Shown here one piece after another: positions 61,327 to 64,000 of a DNA stretch of 64,000 nt (position 1 is the stretch's first letter; the number at the start of each line of letters is the position of its first letter). Both the position numbers and the translations under genes were made by a program. The stretch is from Pontibacter korlensis (GTDB taxonomy: Bacteria > Bacteroidota > Bacteroidia > Cytophagales > Hymenobacteraceae). The notes beneath the pieces were generated by a model, which was given only the letters and a program-made list of their open reading frames with translations, was not told the origin of the DNA and searched no databases. The stretch is taken from assembly GCF_000973725.1 (NCBI RefSeq), contig NZ_CP009621.1, forward strand, positions 5,139,001 to 5,203,000, given 5' to 3'.

Positions 61327-61385
61327 ACTACATAAAGAAGAAGCCCAGGCTAATTAAAACAAGCTGGGCTTCTTCTTTATGTAGT
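61327..61385 (-). terminator. 22-bp perfect-stem terminator after the truncated surface-protein gene
   Basis: Arms 61327-61348 and 61364-61385 pair over 22 bp around a 15-nt loop. The minus strand reads hairpin then an AT-rich tail, just past the surface-protein stop at 61391. It shares the AAGAAGAAG/CTTCTTCTT core with the folA-porU2 hairpin. Confidence 0.75.
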
Positions 61386-61390
61386 TACGT

Positions 61391-62326
61391 TTATCGCTTT
61401 ACAAACCGGCTGGTGTGGCGTTTGCCCGTTTCAGCTAACAACACCAGTACATAGGTTCCTTCTTCCATGCTACTAACATCAACAGTATGTTGCCACGCAT
61501 CTGCCTGAAGCTGCTGCTCTTTCAACTTCCGCCCCATCACATCCATTACGAAAGCTTGGTGTAGACGCATATCAGCATTTATTTGTAGCTGGTGAGTTGT
61601 TATAGTTGGAAAAACCTTCACCTCTTGCGCCACTTTACGAGCCACAACAGCAACAAACGAGTAGGTGTAACTTCCATCCTCACCCACCTGCTTCAGCCTG
61701 TTATAAGCTGTTCCTGCAAAAGGGGCCTCATCTCTGAAAGTATAGTTTACTGTTTGCACCGTAATGCCATGTCCCACAACTGTACCTATACCCTCAAAGG
61801 AAATGCCATCAGAACTTCTTTCTACTACGAAGTGGCTATTCTGATCCTGACTTGCTGTTTGCCAAAACAGTTCTACAAATATATCTTTAACTTTTGCTCT
61901 GAAGAACGATAATTCTACAGGTATGGGTGTAGGTGTTTCTACCACCTGCGTGTACCATTTCACTGGTACCTCATCAATAGCAAGGCCATGGTCTGCCTCT
62001 ACTTCATCTGCGTCTTTCCAGCGCAACATCAGGTAATAACCTTCCGTCACCTCTAATTGCAAGATTGCTTCAAGCATCCTCCTTTTATCTGCAGCGTTGC
62101 CATTCAGCGCAGTACCCTCCGTTCCAAACTTTGCCCCGTAGAACTTTAGCTCAGGCACCTCAGTGCACCCTATGTTTGATTTAGGGGAAGTATTAAAGCC
62201 ACCCTGCTCGCTACTGATAGCGTACCAAAAAGAAAGCACATGTTGCCGTGCCGTTTTATTGATAAGTCGCCATTGCTCACCAGTATAATTTACGCTTATA
62301 CTGCCAAAGAAAGCCCTGGCACTCAT
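61391..62326 (-). pseudogene. C-terminal part of a T9SS cargo surface protein (5'-truncated)
   Basis: The 311-codon open frame (ATG at 62326) has the residues GSISVNYTGEQWRLINKTARQHVLSF, then a beta-rich body with IPVELSFFRAKVKDIFVELFWQTASQDQNSHFVVERSSDG (a motif common just before type IX C-terminal domains), and ends with a Por-type sorting domain (VKVFPTITTHQLQINADMRL ... MEEGTYVLVLL). It has no signal peptide or native N-terminus, and its start lies inside a 21-bp inverted repeat. The missing front is probably interrupted by the IS110-type remnant at 62328-62833. It is the C-terminal half of a cargo protein. Confidence 0.7.
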
Positions 62327-62348
62327 ATCTTTGGCAGTATAAGCGTAA
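62290..62348. repeat. 21-bp perfect inverted repeat at the truncation point
   Basis: 62290-62310 (starting TTACGCTTATACTG) and 62328-62348 are perfect reverse complements with a 17-nt spacer that contains the apparent ATG. The left arm is native coding sequence (GSISVN); the right arm is an inverted copy, a fold-back structure typical of template switching. Confidence 0.85.
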
Positions 62349-62833
62349 GTTCAATTTTATCAGGCTCTTAAACGTAAGCTAACAGAAAGGGAAGGAGAAA
62401 GCCCTTGCACTAGACACTTTGATGATGTCGCCCCCAAGCAAGCCCTTCCCTTTCTCTTCATCTTAAAAGCCTGGACAGTACCCCATCCGCAGGCATGAGT
62501 GAGTGTAGGCCCGGAAGATGAATGTTTTTTGTCCACTTTAGTCCCTTTCAGCTATGAAGAATTTACTCTGTCAGAACCTGGGCGTCGATGTGGGCAAAGA
62601 CGCTCTGGATGTGGTGCGACATTCCTTCACTTTTGCTGGGGTCGATCTTACCCTATGTTCTACCGCCTGCACTTGCCGGCTGTTACCTTTGCTGCAGCAA
62701 ACATGCCCTGCACCGGGATGCGTCAGCAGCTAGTAATATAAGAAATAAGGCGGTCGGGCAGACCGTTTCAGCTTGGGAGATATACGGTCGCAGTAGCCAG
62801 GTAGCCCAGGAATCCAACCTGCTTTAGCGGGGG
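62328..62833 (+). mobile_element. Decayed IS110-type insertion element
   Basis: The open frame 62554-62733 starts MKNLLCQNLGVDVGKDALDV, the N-terminus of DEDD (IS110-type) transposases with its first catalytic Asp (VDVGK), then loses similarity and stops after 59 codons. The right edge is judged to be near 62833, where the native similarity of the upstream surface-protein fragment ends. The 62349-62553 stretch is non-coding and has a 12-bp perfect stem (AGAAAGGGAAGG at 62384-62395 with CCTTCCCTTTCT at 62444-62455). In IS110 elements the region before the transposase encodes the bridge RNA. The element has an internal deletion and is inactive; its exact ends are inferred. Confidence 0.6.
62384..62455 (+). 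ncRNA. Possible bridge-RNA remnant of the IS110-type element
   Basis: A 12-bp perfect stem closes a 48-nt loop with further short pairing (AAGCCCTTGC and GCAAGCCCTT). It sits about 100 bp before the transposase start, where IS110 elements encode their bridge RNA. No loop sequences could be matched to targets by eye; this is a structural guess. Confidence 0.25.
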
Positions 62834-63226
62834 GAATGTCAACTCCACCGACTTGATTGTACTTCCTGTATTATTCTGCAACAGCAACATATAAAGGAGC
62901 TCACCGGCTTTGGCTGATGCTATTGACCCCAAAGCTCTATCTGTTGAACCTGTAGAACCATAGCTAATAAGTCTACCGGTATTACCGGAGCCATTATTAG
63001 CTGTAATAATGTTGTTAGATACAGAGCGATATACAGACCAACCTGGAAGGTAATAACTACCACTCTCCCAAACAGCAGTTTCAGAAGCAGGCAGTTCATC
63101 AAAGTTTTGAGTGTACTGGTTTTGGCGCTGCCCCATTCCTATTTGAGCTTCAGCAGTTGATGCTAATAATAGAAAAGTGCCGCAAAAAACATCAGATCGC
63201 TTTATAAAAGTAAAAGTTTTTTTCAT
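62768..63226 (-). pseudogene. N-terminal part of a secreted surface protein (3'-truncated)
   Basis: Starts MKKTFTFIKRSDVFCGTFLLLASTAEAQ, a signal peptide, followed by QYTQNFDELPASETAVWESG, YLPGWSVYRSV and LGSIASAKAGELLYMLLLQNNTGSTIKSVELTF (about residues 100-131), the usual lead-in to the TGEQWR domain seen in the downstream fragment. From about 62833 on (FPPLKQVGFLG ... LPS, stop) the sequence is no longer native. The two fragments may be halves of one gene split by the element; but the NTGSTIKSVELTF and GSISVNYTGEQWR segments overlap in the domain, so they may come from two paralogues. Confidence 0.65.
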
Positions 63227-63301
63227 TGGCTTGAAAAGGGTGATTGGTTAATTCTTAGCACTTAAGGATTCAATAACGCAGCTCAAACTCATTGATTCCT
63301 A

Positions 63302-63322
63302 TTATAATCAAGTTGATTATAA
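63302..63322. promoter_or_regulatory. Perfect 21-nt palindrome between the katA-like gene and the surface gene
   Basis: TTATAATCAA (63302-63311), G, TTGATTATAA (63313-63322): a perfect dyad about 80 bp upstream of the minus-strand surface gene start. No T-tract or open frame relates to it, so a regulator-binding site is likely. The rest of 63227-63570 is AT-rich with a promoter. Confidence 0.45.
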
Positions 63323-63498
63323 ATATTTTTCTAAAGCGATTTAACATGCCGCAATAGAATAAAAGGAAGTCATAGCCATAAAGTCCAAAACACCTGATTA
63401 TAGTTAATAGCATTCATTATAGCTGTAAATTCCAAAGCTTTTCCTGCACAAAAACTGAACGATTCATAATAGATACACTCAATAATGGTATACAATTA

Positions 63499-63535
63499 AT
63501 CGATTTGATCGATAGACATAGTTACTATACTTTTG
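63499..63535 (+). promoter_or_regulatory. Promoter of the catalase gene
   Basis: TTTG (63504-63507), a 20-bp spacer, then TACTTTTG (63528-63535), a full match to the consensus. The -33 element is embedded in two copies of ATCGAT (63499-63504 and 63508-63513) separated by TTG, which may be a regulator site. The ATG is 36 bp further on. Confidence 0.65.
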
Positions 63536-63570
63536 AGGCATCAATAAAACAGAAGTCAAAGCACCTTATC

Positions 63571-64000
63571 ATGAACGAGAAAAAAAAAAACACCAGACTT
63601 ACGACTGCCTCAGGAAGACCAATCTATGAGTATGAAGACAGCCAGACGGCTGGACCTAGAGGACCAGTGTTACTGCAGGATTATATTCTGCATGAGAAGC
63701 TAGCACACTTCAACCGTGAGCGCATACCAGAGCGCGTGGTGCATGCTAAAGGTTCAGGGGCTTATGGTACCTTTACTGTAACAAACGATATTACGAAATA
63801 TACTAAGGCTAATCTTTTCAGTGAGATTGGTAAAGAAACAAGAATTTTCCTTCGCTTTTCTACTGTAGGAGGCGAGAAAGGCAGTGCCGATGCAGAGCGT
63901 GATCCTAGAGGGTTTGCTTTAAGGTTCTATACCGAAGAAGGTAACTGGGATTTAGTGGGCAACAATACTCCGGTTTTCTTCATCAAAGATCCTAAGAAGT
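63571..64000 (+). CDS. Catalase, N-terminal part (cut by window edge)
   Basis: The ATG at 63571 opens a frame that runs to the window end (143 codons). The sequence MNEKKKNTRLTTASGRPIYEYE, then GPVLLQDYILHEKLAHFNRERIPERVVHAKGSGAYG (H in RVVHAKG is the catalytic distal His) and RFSTVGGEKGSADAERDPRGFALRFYTEEGNWDLVGNNTPVFF, is typical of monofunctional haem catalases. It detoxifies H2O2. A run of 11 A (63580-63590) encodes the Lys residues at codons 4-6. The rest of the gene is outside the window. Confidence 0.93.
   Translation, partial: MNEKKKNTRLTTASGRPIYEYEDSQTAGPRGPVLLQDYILHEKLAHFNRERIPERVVHAKGSGAYGTFTVTNDITKYTKANLFSEIGKETRIFLRFSTVGGEKGSADAERDPRGFALRFYTEEGNWDLVGNNTPVFFIKDPKK

Noticed and set aside
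63512..63528. OxyR-type site before katA (ATAG...CTAT)
   Set aside because: The spacing between ATAG and CTAT is 9 bp rather than 7 and only one half-motif exists, so the match is not good enough.
1..64000. tRNA, rRNA or known riboswitch genes
   Set aside because: I scanned intergenic regions for cloverleaf-like arms, CCA-adjacent acceptor stems and conserved riboswitch cores by eye and saw none; a covariance search would be decisive.

Overview
This window reads as a chromosomal segment of an aerobic, pigmented member of the Bacteroidota, most likely a Cytophagales/Hymenobacteraceae bacterium close to Pontibacter. The evidence is type IX secretion genes and cargo signatures, TAnnTTTG-type promoters with an upstream TTG, a Bacteroidota-style division cluster, a CrtYcd-type lycopene cyclase, an HYC_CC_PP-type small protein next to a TonB receptor, and a crt operon with CrtW and CrtZ. 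The genus is inferred; no rRNA or tRNA gene was seen.

Layout. 1-1000 is the start of a large secreted surface protein on the minus strand, cut by the window edge. 1.2-4.7 kb is the sdhCAB operon, then an FMN reductase (4.9-5.5 kb). 5.5-20.9 kb is a complete dcw cluster on the minus strand: mraZ-rsmH-ftsL-ftsI-murE-mraY-murD-ftsW-murG-murC-ftsQ-ftsA-ftsZ, with several overlapping reading frames and no murF. Its upstream region (20.94-21.33 kb) is the most striking non-coding DNA here. It has AAAGTGG-type repeats with a 10-bp period at both ends, three perfect DnaA boxes and an AT-rich core. The divergent genes are a small Cys-rich protein, a TonB-dependent receptor and an HMA metal-binding protein.

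25.2-32.7 kb is a carotenoid locus on the minus strand: crtZ and a CarH-like MerR regulator, then an ECF sigma factor, crtI, crtB, an unknown exported protein, a lycopene cyclase, ispH and crtW. It encodes every step from C5 isoprenoid supply to hydroxylated ketocarotenoids (an astaxanthin-like product is inferred). An enoyl-CoA hydratase and a TetR regulator with a clear operator follow.

34.5-45.2 kb is housekeeping and envelope biology: an NlpE-like lipoprotein, M3 oligoendopeptidase, a flavin/2Fe-2S reductase, an HNH/AP2 protein, an M23 peptidase, an MscS channel, a LolE-like permease, a NamZ-like muramidase, fmt and folA. 45.2-51.4 kb carries a PorV2-PorU2 pair (type IX secretion sortase branch). 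51.7-55.6 kb has a PadR/PspC-GIN envelope-stress-like pair and a DUF5694 lipoprotein. 55.9-58.6 kb has a CCA nucleotidyltransferase-like protein, a Sua5/TsaC protein and methylmalonyl-CoA epimerase. 58.7-61.2 kb is an iscS-iscU-unknown-iscA operon. 61.4-63.2 kb holds two halves of surface-protein genes separated by a decayed IS110-type element. A catalase gene begins at 63571 and runs off the end.

Several gene junctions carry exceptionally long, perfect dyads (21-28 bp stems with loops of 0-3 nt) that look like bidirectional terminators.
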